Source of the DNA: CAZMYM01 sp964620325
GTDB taxonomy: Bacteria > Bipolaricaulota > Bipolaricaulia > UBA7950 > UBA9294
Reading direction: 5' to 3'
Length of the DNA: 64,000 nt
Assembly (NCBI GenBank): GCA_964620325.1
Contig: CAZUIM010000012.1
Location: 1-64,000, forward strand
The notes beneath the pieces were generated by a model that saw only the letters and a list, made by a program, of their open reading frames with translations, did not search any database and was not told the origin of the DNA. This document shows, piece by piece, positions 35,905 through 44,511 of the stretch; the stretch's first letter is position 1, and every line of letters begins with the position of its first letter. The translations under genes were made by a program, and so were the position numbers.

Positions 35905-36588
35905 ATGCTTCACAGGAAGAGCTTGTTTGTTGTCTTGGGACTCGCGTCGCTCGTGTCGTTCGCCGCGGTCGCGCAGGTCGATTGGATCCTCCCGTACACG
36001 AGTCCGGTGGGGAGCGAGGCTCTCGTGTCGTTCAGCAATACCACGGGCACGACCGTCGATGTCCTGCATCTCGAGTTCGCTGAGGAAGTGACGGTCACGT
36101 ACTCGATGACGATCGGGGGCACGCTGACACCACTCGGCGCGGCGACCGGCACCGTCTTCGACTTCGCCGGTGAATTGGTCCCGCACGGTGAGCTCTTCGT
36201 GACCTGGGAGCCCGCTTCAGCGTTTCCGGTGTACGGAACGTGGCTGGTCGGACAGCGCCCGACTGGGATTCCGCTCGTCGGCTCGGTCGCCGTCCTCGGC
36301 CGCCTGTTCGGACAAGGGATCGTCCACGCGCGCGAAGCGGATCCGGAAGGACTGACCGCCGCGTTCGCGGCCTTTTTCGCGGACAACGCCGAATTCCTCG
36401 GGGAGCTCTCGGCATCGCTCGGTATGTCTCTGCAGGATTCGCTGATGCCAATCATCATGGAGGCCCCGGCTGAGGGGATCGAGAACTTCTTCAACACGAT
36501 CGTCGGGATGCTCGGCGTGTCGTCCCTCGAGGAGGTCATCGGAGGCGACATGGACTTCTCGGCCCTGTTCGCGTTCCTCGGGCTGTAA
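35905..36588 (+). CDS. Secreted protein of unknown function
   Basis: A 227-residue protein with a clear signal peptide (LFVVLGLASLVSFAAVAQ). The first 110 mature residues look like an all-beta domain (VGSEALVSFSNTTGTTVDVLHLEF). The rest is mostly hydrophobic helices rich in Ala, Gly and Phe (AFAAFFADNAEFLGELSASLG, SALFAFLGL). No Cys and no catalytic motif are visible. The start is fixed by AAGGAGG 5 nt before the ATG. I do not recognise a family. It has its own promoter and terminator, so it is monocistronic. Confidence 0.6.
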   Translation: MLHRKSLFVVLGLASLVSFAAVAQVDWILPYTSPVGSEALVSFSNTTGTTVDVLHLEFAEEVTVTYSMTIGGTLTPLGAATGTVFDFAGELVPHGELFVTWEPASAFPVYGTWLVGQRPTGIPLVGSVAVLGRLFGQGIVHAREADPEGLTAAFAAFFADNAEFLGELSASLGMSLQDSLMPIIMEAPAEGIENFFNTIVGMLGVSSLEEVIGGDMDFSALFAFLGL

Positions 36589-36606
36589 GAGGGTCATTCA
36601 CCGGCG

Positions 36607-36634
36607 CAGAGGGGAGGCGTCGCCCTCCCCTCTG
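36607..36634. terminator. Strong hairpin between convergent genes
   Basis: CAGAGGGGAGG (36607-36617) pairs perfectly over 11 bp with CCTCCCCTCTG (36624-36634), loop CGTCGC. It lies between the stops of the secreted-protein gene (+) and the molybdopterin hydroxylase (-) and can serve both. Confidence 0.7.
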
Positions 36635-36659
36635 TCCATTCTGTCCGTCACCGGCGGCC

Positions 36660-38930
36660 TCAGTCGTTCTCGATCAACGCCTTGACGTATTCCGGCGAGA
36701 GAGGATAACGAGCCGGATTCCGACCGACGGCGTGGGCGACCGCGCGTGCGACGGCCGCGTGAGCCGCCATCAACGGGACTTCCCCGATCCCCTTTGCTCC
36801 GAACGGTCCGGCCGGGAACTCGGTTTCGACGAAATCGATTCGGCTCTCTTGAACGACGTCCCAAACCGTCGGCACTCGATAGCTCGTGAGACCGTTGACG
36901 ATCAGCCGTCCGTCCCGCTGCGGAATCTCCTCCATCAGAGCGAAGCCGATCCCTTGCGCAACCCCTCCCTGCACTTGTCCGATCGCCGACGACCGATTGA
37001 GGATCCGTCCCGAGTCGTGTACCGCGACGAAGTCGACGACGTGCGCCTCACCGGTCGACACGTCGATCTCGACCTCGGCAACGTGCGTCGCGTACGCGTA
37101 GATCGGATAGACGTCGCCGAGACCCGTCTCCGGATCCCAACTGACCGGCTCGGTTCGCGCCCACCCTTCGACCGACGGATCGAGGTTCCGCAACCAGAAA
37201 TTCGCCGCAATCTCCGGAAGTCGGTCGAGGACCTCCCCGCGATCGATCCCCATCTCCGCGGCGAGCGCGTCGATTCGCCCGCGGAGTTTCGCCGCGGCAT
37301 CGAGGACCGCCAGTCCGCTCATCATCGTTCCGCGCGACGCGACCGTCGGACCGCTGTCCGGAACGCGACTCGTGTCGACGGGCGCCATCTGCACACGGTC
37401 GATCGGCACCCCGAGCGACTCGGCCGCCAGCTGCAACATCACCGTCGTCAGCCCCTGTCCCATCTCGACCGTCCCGACGGCGACGCCGATCGATCCGTCC
37501 GCCTCGAGCTTCATCGTCGCCCCGGCCTTGTCGAGATACGGTGACTTCCCGCCGAGTCCGACACCGTAAATCACGCAGGAGAGCCCGACACCGCGGCGGC
37601 GATCGGACTGCGTCGCGTTGAATGCCTCAACGGCCGCGAGCCGGTCCTCCCATCCGGCCAACTCGACCGCGCGCTCGAGCGTGTCGAGCACACCCACGGA
37701 ATCCTCCACGACCTGATTCGTCGAAGTCCGATCCCCGGGTCGAAGGAGATTCCGCCGACGGATCTCGGCCCGGTCGATGCCGAGTCGCTCCGCGACCCGA
37801 TCCATCTGCGATTCATGGGGGAAGATCACTTGTGGGCTTCCGAACCCGCGAAACGCGCCGTTCGGGACCGTGTTCGTCGCGACCGACTTCGCATCGACCT
37901 TGACGTTCGGGACCCGATACGGGCCGGCGGCCGTACAGAGGCTCCGCCACAGAACCGCCGACGAGAGCGTCTGATATGCACCGGCGTCGAGGATGACGTC
38001 TGCTTCGATCGCCGTCAACGTTCCGTCGACCTTCGCCCCCGTCCGGTATCGGACGCGGGCCGGGTGTCGCTTGCTCGTCGTCAGGACGTCCTCGCCCCGT
38101 TCGAGAATGAGCTTCACCGGTCGCCGCGTCGCCCGTGCCATCAACGCAGCGAGCGAGGAGACGTGCGACGGAACGTCCTCCTTCCCGCCGAACGCGCCAC
38201 CGGTCGCCGTCTGAACGGCACGGATCTTCGACAGCGGAAGTCCCAGCACCTTTGCGACCGCACTCTGGACGTAGAACGGGCACTGCATCGACGCGTAGAT
38301 CGTCATCGATCCGAGGTCACCGGGGACGGCGATCACTCCTTGAGGCTCGATGTAGGCGTGCTCCTGGTATCCGGTCTCGTATTCCGACTCGACGACCACG
38401 TCCGCCTCGGCGAAGCCGCGCTCGACGTCCCCCTTTCGAAGGACCATCGCGTTGAACAGGTTTCCACCGCCCTCGGCGGCCATCTGATCGGCGACCAGAA
38501 CCGGCGCATCCGGAGCGAGCGCCTCGATCGGATCACAAACGATCGGAAGCTCCTCGTATCGGATCCGAACCTTCCGAACCCCACGTTTGGCGGCCCGCCG
38601 CGTTTCGGCGACGACGAGGGCGATCGGCTCGCCGACGTAGCGAACGATGTCCGCCGCAAGGACCGGCTGATCGTCGTAGATCACGTGGACGACGTTCGCT
38701 CCCGGGATCTCCTCCGCGATCAATACGTCGACGACGTCCCGATCCTCCAGGGCCTCGGTCGGATCGATTTCGAGGATCCTCGCGTGCGGGTGACTGCTAC
38801 GGACGACCGCCCCGTGGAGCATCCCCGGAAAGGCAAGGTCGTCGGCGAATCGCGCCTCGCCACGAACCTTGTCGACGGCATCGGGGCGCACGACCCCGGC
38901 GCCGATCAGCGTCGACCGCTCCTCGTTCAC
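36660..38930 (-). CDS. Xanthine dehydrogenase family protein, molybdopterin-binding subunit
   Basis: Large subunit of a molybdenum hydroxylase; 756 residues. The N-terminal part (VDKVRGEARFADDLAFPGMLHG) is the aldehyde-oxidase/xanthine-dehydrogenase a/b hammerhead. Cofactor motifs: GGAFGGKED, NGAFRGFGSPQ, EMGQGLTTVMLQLAAESLG and, near the end, GAKGIGE with catalytic Glu717. No 2Fe-2S or FAD domain is fused and no separate partners are in the window, so the electron path is encoded elsewhere. It starts with GTG, 1 bp after the first carbamoyltransferase, within the ureide/purine island. The likely substrate is a purine or related heterocycle, inferred from context (compare E. coli XdhD). It could also be a nicotinate- or aldehyde-type member. 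Confidence 0.85.
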   Translation of the reverse strand: MNEERSTLIGAGVVRPDAVDKVRGEARFADDLAFPGMLHGAVVRSSHPHARILEIDPTEALEDRDVVDVLIAEEIPGANVVHVIYDDQPVLAADIVRYVGEPIALVVAETRRAAKRGVRKVRIRYEELPIVCDPIEALAPDAPVLVADQMAAEGGGNLFNAMVLRKGDVERGFAEADVVVESEYETGYQEHAYIEPQGVIAVPGDLGSMTIYASMQCPFYVQSAVAKVLGLPLSKIRAVQTATGGAFGGKEDVPSHVSSLAALMARATRRPVKLILERGEDVLTTSKRHPARVRYRTGAKVDGTLTAIEADVILDAGAYQTLSSAVLWRSLCTAAGPYRVPNVKVDAKSVATNTVPNGAFRGFGSPQVIFPHESQMDRVAERLGIDRAEIRRRNLLRPGDRTSTNQVVEDSVGVLDTLERAVELAGWEDRLAAVEAFNATQSDRRRGVGLSCVIYGVGLGGKSPYLDKAGATMKLEADGSIGVAVGTVEMGQGLTTVMLQLAAESLGVPIDRVQMAPVDTSRVPDSGPTVASRGTMMSGLAVLDAAAKLRGRIDALAAEMGIDRGEVLDRLPEIAANFWLRNLDPSVEGWARTEPVSWDPETGLGDVYPIYAYATHVAEVEIDVSTGEAHVVDFVAVHDSGRILNRSSAIGQVQGGVAQGIGFALMEEIPQRDGRLIVNGLTSYRVPTVWDVVQESRIDFVETEFPAGPFGAKGIGEVPLMAAHAAVARAVAHAVGRNPARYPLSPEYVKALIEND

Positions 38931-38931
38931 G

Positions 38932-39957
38932 CTACAGCCGGCCTCCCATCGTCAGCGTCATGATCGCCTTCTGCGTGTGGAGTCGATTCTCCGCCTGATC
39001 GTAGATCCACGAGAGCTCGTTGTCACAGACCTCCGGCTCGGCTTCGTGCCCACGATCGACCGGCATGCACTGCAACAGATACCCCGGATCGCCAAGCCGT
39101 TTCTGTCGATCGGCCGTGTAGCACCAATCCTTGTGCTTGAGCGCGATCTCGTGCTCGGCCTCCTTGCCGATCTCGTAGCGATCCTTGGTGAACCAATTGC
39201 GCGGGAAGACGACGGTCGCCCCGTCGAGGGCCTCTTCGAGATCGTTGGAGACCGTGAACCGCCCGCCCGATGCGGCCGCCAGGTCACTGCACTGGTCCAT
39301 CACGTTCGGATCCATGTCGTACTCCGGCGGATGCGCAACGACGACGTCCATCCCGTACATCGCCGAGATCAACGCCGTTCCCTGCACCGAGCAGAGGCCG
39401 CGGATCCACGGAGTGTACGCCCACATGACGACGATCTTCTTTCCGCTGACATCGCCGCCGAGCTTCTCGTGCATCGTGTAGATGTCGGTGAGCGACTGGC
39501 ACGGATGGTTGACGTCCGAAGCCATATTGATGATCGGAACCTCGGCGTACTCGGCGAACTTCCGCATCACTTCGTCGCCGAACCCGTACCGATCGATCGC
39601 GTCGTCGAGGAGCCGAATGCCGATCCCGTCGCAGAACCGCTCCATCGCCTTCGCGGTGTCCTTCACCGTCTCGCCCGCCCCCGGCGTATCCTCGAGCGAG
39701 AGCCGCATCGTCGACGGATTGATGAACTGAGCGTGGCCGCCGAGTTGCGTCATCCCGGACTCGAATGACATCCGAGTCCGCGTCGAGCCCGCGAAGAACA
39801 TCATCGCGAACGTCTTGTCTTCGAGCGTGCGATGCGGCGTCCGGCTGTAGAATGCGGTCTTCAGCTGATCGGCGACCTTCATCGCGATGTCGTACTCCTC
39901 GCGCGTCCAGTCGATCTCGCTGATCAAGTCCCGGCCGGCCAAATCGAACCAAGTCAT
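38932..39957 (-). CDS. YgeW-like carbamoyltransferase, copy 1
   Basis: A 341-residue aspartate/ornithine-carbamoyltransferase-family protein. The carbamoyl-phosphate loop is STRTR (58-62) in FAGSTRTRMSFESGMTQLGG. The second half has VMWAYTPWIRGLCSV, like the MTWAYSPS motif of E. coli YgeW. The position of the HCLP substrate motif of OTCases reads QCMPVDRGHEAEPE here. The substrate is therefore not ornithine in the usual mode; together with carbamate kinase and a hydantoinase it probably works in the phosphorolytic direction on an N-carbamoyl compound. Ribosome site AAGGAGG before ATG 39957. Paralogue of the next gene. Confidence 0.85.
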   Translation of the reverse strand: MTWFDLAGRDLISEIDWTREEYDIAMKVADQLKTAFYSRTPHRTLEDKTFAMMFFAGSTRTRMSFESGMTQLGGHAQFINPSTMRLSLEDTPGAGETVKDTAKAMERFCDGIGIRLLDDAIDRYGFGDEVMRKFAEYAEVPIINMASDVNHPCQSLTDIYTMHEKLGGDVSGKKIVVMWAYTPWIRGLCSVQGTALISAMYGMDVVVAHPPEYDMDPNVMDQCSDLAAASGGRFTVSNDLEEALDGATVVFPRNWFTKDRYEIGKEAEHEIALKHKDWCYTADRQKRLGDPGYLLQCMPVDRGHEAEPEVCDNELSWIYDQAENRLHTQKAIMTLTMGGRL

Positions 39958-40129
39958 TCGTCCTCCTTAGAAACGACGCTCTACCGCAGCGGCCGCAGAG
40001 GAGCGCAGGGATTCCGGAAAGCCATTCACGACGCGTCGGATGCCGTCCTTCAGCCTCCCGGTTCGCCTCATCTCGCCCCCTCTGCGCCGATCTCTGCACC
40101 CCATCGACGGCTCGCGACTGGATCCCGCC

Positions 40130-41167
40130 CTACGCCATGATCACCGCCATCATCCCCTTCTGTGCGTGGAGGCGGTTCGCCGCCTCCTCGATGATCACCG
40201 AGTTCGGGCCGTCGATGACCTCATCGGTGACCTCCATGTCGCGATCGGCCGGGAGGCAATGCATGTAGATCGCGTCGTTCGTCAGCGCCATCTTCTCATT
40301 CGTGCAGATCCAATCCTTGTTCGCCTCGAAGACCGGCTTCGCCTTGCCTTCGTCCATCAGACCCGATCCGTCAGTCGGCTGAACCGTCCACGCCTTCGGA
40401 TAGACGACGTCGGCGTCCTTGAACGACGTGTCCATGTCGTGTGAGATCCTGAATGCGCCGCCATTCTTGGCCGCCAACCTGTTCGTCGCTTCGAGGATTC
40501 TCGGATCGAGATCGAGTCCCTCGGGATGCGCCAGCGTGACATCCATCCCCATCATCGCGGCCGAGACGATCGCCGACTGCGGAACAGCGAGGGGCTTTGC
40601 GACCGAACCGGAATAGGCCCAACTCATGACGAACTTCTTCCCCCGCAGATTGTGCCCCAGCTTCTCCTGCATCGTCATCACGTCGGCGAGCGCCTGGCAC
40701 GGGTGGTACACGTCGTCTTCCATGTTGATGACCGGAACCTTCGACCATTCCGCGAATTCCCGGACGATCCGATCGCCCTTTCCGTACTCCCATCCGGTCG
40801 GCTTGCCGTAGATCCGGATGGCGATCGCGTCTCCCATCTCGGCGAGCACACGCGCGACGTCGGAGATTCGCTCCGTCGAATAGGCGACCTCCTCTCCTTT
40901 GAGCGCCGGGGTATACACCGCCCCGGGCTGAAGGAAGTGGGCGTGTCCACCGAGTTGGGTCATCCCCGCCTCGAACGAGTTTCGCGTTCGAAGCGACGTG
41001 TTGTAGAAGAGCATGTGGAGCGTCTGCCCTTCGAGCACCTTGTGCGGTTCGCGGCGAATGAACTTCCGTTTCAGATCGTGCGCCGCATCGAGCATCGCCT
41101 CGATCTCGTCCCTGGAGAAGTCGAGCCAGGTGATGAAGTCCCGGCCTCGAAGCGTTGTATTCGACAT
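40130..41167 (-). CDS. YgeW-like carbamoyltransferase, copy 2
   Basis: A 345-residue paralogue of the preceding gene, but clearly diverged. Its carbamoyl-phosphate loop reads SLRTR (58-62) in YNTSLRTRNSFEAGMTQLGG. The middle has VMSWAYSGSVAKPLAVPQ, very close to YgeW. The substrate motif is MHCLPADRDMEVTDEV, keeping the HCLP Cys. Differences at both the phosphate loop and the amino-substrate loop argue that the two copies use different N-carbamoyl substrates or form a hetero-oligomer. It lies between copy 1 and carbamate kinase, all on the minus strand. Confidence 0.85.
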   Translation of the reverse strand: MSNTTLRGRDFITWLDFSRDEIEAMLDAAHDLKRKFIRREPHKVLEGQTLHMLFYNTSLRTRNSFEAGMTQLGGHAHFLQPGAVYTPALKGEEVAYSTERISDVARVLAEMGDAIAIRIYGKPTGWEYGKGDRIVREFAEWSKVPVINMEDDVYHPCQALADVMTMQEKLGHNLRGKKFVMSWAYSGSVAKPLAVPQSAIVSAAMMGMDVTLAHPEGLDLDPRILEATNRLAAKNGGAFRISHDMDTSFKDADVVYPKAWTVQPTDGSGLMDEGKAKPVFEANKDWICTNEKMALTNDAIYMHCLPADRDMEVTDEVIDGPNSVIIEEAANRLHAQKGMMAVIMA

Positions 41168-41202
41168 CAGTTGGATCCTCCTTGATCTCTTGTCAGCCTT
41201 CT

Positions 41203-42159
41203 CTACGTCCGTGTAATCGTCGTGCCTGCGTTCCCGGTGAGCGCGTCGAACGCCTTGCCGAGTGACGTGATGATCGCTCTCTCTCCCCCGGCTTCGATGA
41301 ACCGGATCGCCGCGCGCACCTTCGGCTCCATCGAGCCCTTGGCAAAGTGCCCCTCGGCGTGATATCGCTTCGCCTCGTCGAGGGTCATCCTCGACAGTGC
41401 CTTCTCCTCCGGCGTCCTGTAATGGAGCCGGACACTGTCGACGTCGGTGAGGACCATGAAGATCGATGCGCCCACGTCGGCGGCGAGTCGTTCCCCGGCG
41501 AGATCCTTGTCGATCACCGCGTCGACGCCCCTCAGGCCTCCGTTCTCCCGCACGACCGGAATCCCGCCGCCCCCGGATGCGATGACGATCGTCCGTCCGT
41601 CAACGAGTTGCCGGATCGCCTTCTTCTCGGCGATCTCGATCGGATCGGGCGACGGAACGACACGGCGCCATCCCCGGCCCGCGTCTTCTCGCACGTCGTA
41701 TCCTTTCTCACTTTGGAGCGCTTGGGCTTCGTCCTCGCCGTAGAACGGCCCGACCGGTTTGGTCGGGTTGACGAACGCCGGATCGTCCTTGTCGACGACG
41801 ACCTGGGTGACGACTGTGGCGATCGGGATCTCACCCTTCCCGTGCGCGAAGAGAAGGTTCCCGAGATTCTGCTGAATCATCAGGCCGATCAGTCCTTGAC
41901 TCTCGGCGCCGCAGACGAAGAGCGGCATCGGAGCTGCGACATCTCTCCCCGCCTCGTTCTGAAGGAGAAGATTCCCGACCTGCGGTCCGTTCCCGTGCGT
42001 CACGACGATCTTGTAGGCGCCCGATTCGACCATCTTGGCCAACTCCTCGCAGGTGACGTGAACGTTCTTCATCTGCTCTTCGAACGTCCCCCGCTGGCCG
42101 GGCTGGAGGATTGCGTTCCCCCCGAGCGCGACGACGACTAGCTGCTTCTGGCCTTCCAT
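41203..42159 (-). CDS. arcC: Carbamate kinase
   Basis: Makes ATP from carbamoyl phosphate and ADP, releasing ammonia and carbon dioxide. The 318-residue amino-acid-kinase fold has VVALGGNAILQPGQRG, VTHGNGPQVGNLLLQNE, IASGGGGIPVV, GVDAVIDKDLAGERLAADVGA and the late FAKGSMEPKVRAAIRFIE. It sits directly upstream (in transcription) of the two carbamoyltransferases, as in catabolic arginine or purine-ureide clusters. No arcA (arginine deiminase) is present, which argues against an arginine deiminase pathway. Confidence 0.95.
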   Translation of the reverse strand: MEGQKQLVVVALGGNAILQPGQRGTFEEQMKNVHVTCEELAKMVESGAYKIVVTHGNGPQVGNLLLQNEAGRDVAAPMPLFVCGAESQGLIGLMIQQNLGNLLFAHGKGEIPIATVVTQVVVDKDDPAFVNPTKPVGPFYGEDEAQALQSEKGYDVREDAGRGWRRVVPSPDPIEIAEKKAIRQLVDGRTIVIASGGGGIPVVRENGGLRGVDAVIDKDLAGERLAADVGASIFMVLTDVDSVRLHYRTPEEKALSRMTLDEAKRYHAEGHFAKGSMEPKVRAAIRFIEAGGERAIITSLGKAFDALTGNAGTTITRT

Positions 42160-42267
42160 CCGATCACCCTTCCGTGCTCCATTCGTTTGAGAACCCAGTG
42201 CCGCGACCGCGAAGTCGAGCTCCGACAGACCGACTCATACACGGCAAGAACCGACCGACTCGGCGGC

Positions 42268-42975
42268 TCAAGCTTCCCAGATCTCCCGCATCCGCGACCA
42301 GTGCTCACCCATCTTCTCCGAGGCCGAGACCCCGTCCCCTGCTTCGATCGCGTCGACGATCTCCGCGTGGAGATCGACGACCTGCCGTAGGTCTTCGACG
42401 TTCTTCAGGTAGTAATGCCGGGTGAATTCGCGATAGACCCGCTGATCCATCGTTCGAACGAGGGGAGCGATCGCCGCCGAAATCAGCACGTTGCCGATCC
42501 CTTCGGCCAATGCGACGTGAAACGCCTTGTCCGCCTCGAAATACGCGTCAAAATCGTCCCGAGCGGCGTGGTCGCGCATAATCTCGACCGTCCCCCGAAG
42601 TTCGGACAACGCCTCAGCCGATCGCTTCTCGGCCATCAATGCAGCGACAGGGGGTTCGAGCGCCTGCCGAGCCTCCATCACGTCGAGACAGCCTGACTCG
42701 CTCTCGATCAGGTGCACCGTGCGGGTTTCATCGTGCAGCGACGGGGCGCGAAGAACGTAATTCCCGCTCCCCGGTCGAGATTCGATGACCGACATCGCCT
42801 GAAGAGCCGAGAGGGCCTCACGAATCGACGGACGGCTGACGCCCATCTGCTCGGCCAGTTCGAACTCGGAAGGGAGTCTCCCGCCGACCGGAAAGTCGCC
42901 GCTCTGGATTGCCTCGACGATCTGCTCGGCCGCGATCGACGATACCTTACGCGGTTGGACCTTCTCGAACGGCAT
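42268..42975 (-). CDS. GntR-family (FadR/FCD subgroup) transcriptional regulator
   Basis: A 235-residue regulator with an N-terminal winged helix (LPSEFELAEQMGVSRPSIREALSALQAMSVIESRPGSG) and a C-terminal FCD ligand domain with the metal-type His/Asp pattern (FDAYFEADKAFHVALAEG, HAEIVDAIEAGD, HWSRM). Members usually sense a small carboxylic acid and control the adjacent catabolic operon. The start chosen is ATG 42975 after AGGAGAAGG; the frame opens slightly earlier with GTG 42993. Its own promoter overlaps an inverted repeat, suggesting autoregulation. Placed inside the ureide/purine island, between hydantoinase and carbamate kinase. Confidence 0.9.
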   Translation of the reverse strand: MPFEKVQPRKVSSIAAEQIVEAIQSGDFPVGGRLPSEFELAEQMGVSRPSIREALSALQAMSVIESRPGSGNYVLRAPSLHDETRTVHLIESESGCLDVMEARQALEPPVAALMAEKRSAEALSELRGTVEIMRDHAARDDFDAYFEADKAFHVALAEGIGNVLISAAIAPLVRTMDQRVYREFTRHYYLKNVEDLRQVVDLHAEIVDAIEAGDGVSASEKMGEHWSRMREIWEA

Positions 42976-43002
42976 CGACCTTCTCCTTCGCACGAACTGG
43001 TA

Positions 43003-43019
43003 AAGCTGTATGATAGCTT
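43003..43019. promoter_or_regulatory. Candidate GntR operator over the regulator's -10 box
   Basis: Inverted repeat AAGCT-N7-AGCTT (43003-43019) containing ATGATAGC (43010-43017). On the minus strand it covers the -10 box TATCAT (43015-43010); a TTGCGG -35 box lies at 43039-43034. The same ATGATAGC octamer occurs at 44467-44474, before the divergent PLP-enzyme gene. Confidence 0.45.
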
Positions 43020-43059
43020 GACTGCACGACCGACCGCAACCGACCTTTTCGCTCTTCGA

Positions 43060-44424
43060 CTACGCACGGCGTGGAACGTAGGTGCCTCTTCCCGCCTCGC
43101 CAGCGACCGCCTCTTGCGCATAAACAACGGACCCGCGGGAGATCGTCGTTTCGACGCGTCCCGACACCTCCAAATCCTCGTACGGCGAGAAGTCGACGTT
43201 CATGTGGAGGTCGTCCGCGGCGATTCGCCACCGAACCGTCGGATCGAAGATGACCAGATCCGCGTCCGCCCCGACGGCTATCGCTCCCTTGCGGGGATAC
43301 AGACCGAAGGTTCGAGCCGGCCCTTCCGAGAGGAGGCGCGGAATGTCATTCAAGGCGAGCCGTCCACTCCCGACGCCCTCTGAGTGAACGAGCGGCAGGA
43401 GCGTCTCCACGCCGGGAAGCCCGTACGGAAGATCGCGGAAGTCGCCCCGCCACCTCTTCTGCTCTCGCGTGAACGGACAGTGATCGGTCGCCACGAGATC
43501 GAGATCGCGGTGCCGCAGTCCGGTCCAGAGGGCGGACCGATCCTCGTCCGATCGGAGGGCCGGAGACGCCGAGTACAGATGTCCATCGGCGCGATCGTAC
43601 ATGTCGCGAGTCAACAGAAGATACTGCGGACAGGTCTCGGCCGACAGCGTCGCTCCGGCCGTCCGTCCCTCGCGCACCGCCTCCAGTCCGAGACGGGAGC
43701 TGACGTGAACGATGTGGGTCCGACACCCGGTCTCGCGTGCGATCCGAGCGACCTGGTGGATCGCCGATCGCTCGCAGAGGTCCGGTCGAGCCTCGGCCAG
43801 CGTTCTCATTCTCCCCAGGTCCTCCTCGGTCAGCCGCTCGACGATCGACGAGATGAGGCTCTCCTCTTCGCAATGAACGAGCGCCACGGCGTCCCACTCC
43901 GACAGCGCCCCGAACGCCGTCGCCATCTCGTCCGGCGGCGTCCTTCTCCCGGACGCCTCATACGCGGTGTAGAATTTGAAGCTCGTCACGCCGAGGCCGA
44001 TCGCCTCGCGGAACTCCCACTCGCGCCCCGGCCTCCAGCCGATCACCTCGGCGTGCAACGCGTAGTCGATGAACGAATCGGCCGCGTCGGCCCGGCGGCG
44101 CTCCAAGTCCTCCGGGATCGTCGAGTCCGGTCCGCCGACCGTGAAGTCGACGATCGTTGTCACCCCACCGCAAGCGGCGGCGATCGTCCCGCTCCGGAAG
44201 TCGTCGCTCGACCGCGTCCCGCTGACGGGCAAGGCCATGTGTGTGTGTGCATCGATCGCGCCGGGAAGGACGAGCCGACCCGTCGCGTCGATCTCCCGGA
44301 GACCGCGCAGACGGGGTCCGACCGCGGCGATCGTCTCCCCGTCGATCGCCACATCGGCGACCTCGGATGCCATCGGCGTGACGACCGTTCCGCCGCGAAC
44401 GACGAGTTCGAATGAGCGTGCCAT
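43060..44424 (-). CDS. Dihydropyrimidinase / hydantoinase family amidohydrolase
   Basis: Zinc-dependent cyclic amidohydrolase that opens hydantoin-like or dihydropyrimidine rings to N-carbamoyl amino acids. 454 residues with the binuclear-metal ligands: HTH (His60, His62) in DAHTHMALP, the carboxylated Lys150 in GVTSFKFYTAYEA, His in VHCEEE, His in HIVHVSS and Asp in TDHCPF. In this island it would supply N-carbamoyl substrate to the carbamoyltransferases (compare E. coli HyuA). Ribosome site GGAAGGG before ATG 44424. It is divergent from the PLP-enzyme gene. Allantoinase is a less likely reading. Confidence 0.9.
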   Translation of the reverse strand: MARSFELVVRGGTVVTPMASEVADVAIDGETIAAVGPRLRGLREIDATGRLVLPGAIDAHTHMALPVSGTRSSDDFRSGTIAAACGGVTTIVDFTVGGPDSTIPEDLERRRADAADSFIDYALHAEVIGWRPGREWEFREAIGLGVTSFKFYTAYEASGRRTPPDEMATAFGALSEWDAVALVHCEEESLISSIVERLTEEDLGRMRTLAEARPDLCERSAIHQVARIARETGCRTHIVHVSSRLGLEAVREGRTAGATLSAETCPQYLLLTRDMYDRADGHLYSASPALRSDEDRSALWTGLRHRDLDLVATDHCPFTREQKRWRGDFRDLPYGLPGVETLLPLVHSEGVGSGRLALNDIPRLLSEGPARTFGLYPRKGAIAVGADADLVIFDPTVRWRIAADDLHMNVDFSPYEDLEVSGRVETTISRGSVVYAQEAVAGEAGRGTYVPRRA

Positions 44425-44446
44425 ATTGCCCTTCCCAACTTAGATC

Positions 44447-44476
44447 TTGCGGATCAGTCAGGCAGCATGATAGCAT
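44447..44476 (+). promoter_or_regulatory. Promoter of the PLP-enzyme operon (TTGCGG-18-TAGCAT) with candidate operator
   Basis: -35 TTGCGG at 44447-44452, -10 TAGCAT at 44471-44476. The octamer ATGATAGC (44467-44474), shared with the regulator's own promoter, overlaps the -10 box. Confidence 0.4.
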
Positions 44477-44511
44477 TACAGGAACAGGCACACAACGAAC
44501 GGAGGAGCCCT

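Noticed and set aside
36660..42159. Arginine deiminase (arcABC) pathway
   Set aside because: No arginine deiminase gene; both carbamoyltransferases look YgeW-like, and a hydantoinase and molybdenum hydroxylase are present instead.
44467..44511. ATG 44467 as start of the PLP enzyme
   Set aside because: The codon overlaps the predicted -10 box, and a much better ribosome site (GGAGGAG) stands before TTG 44512. ATG 44467 would be right only if transcription starts further upstream.
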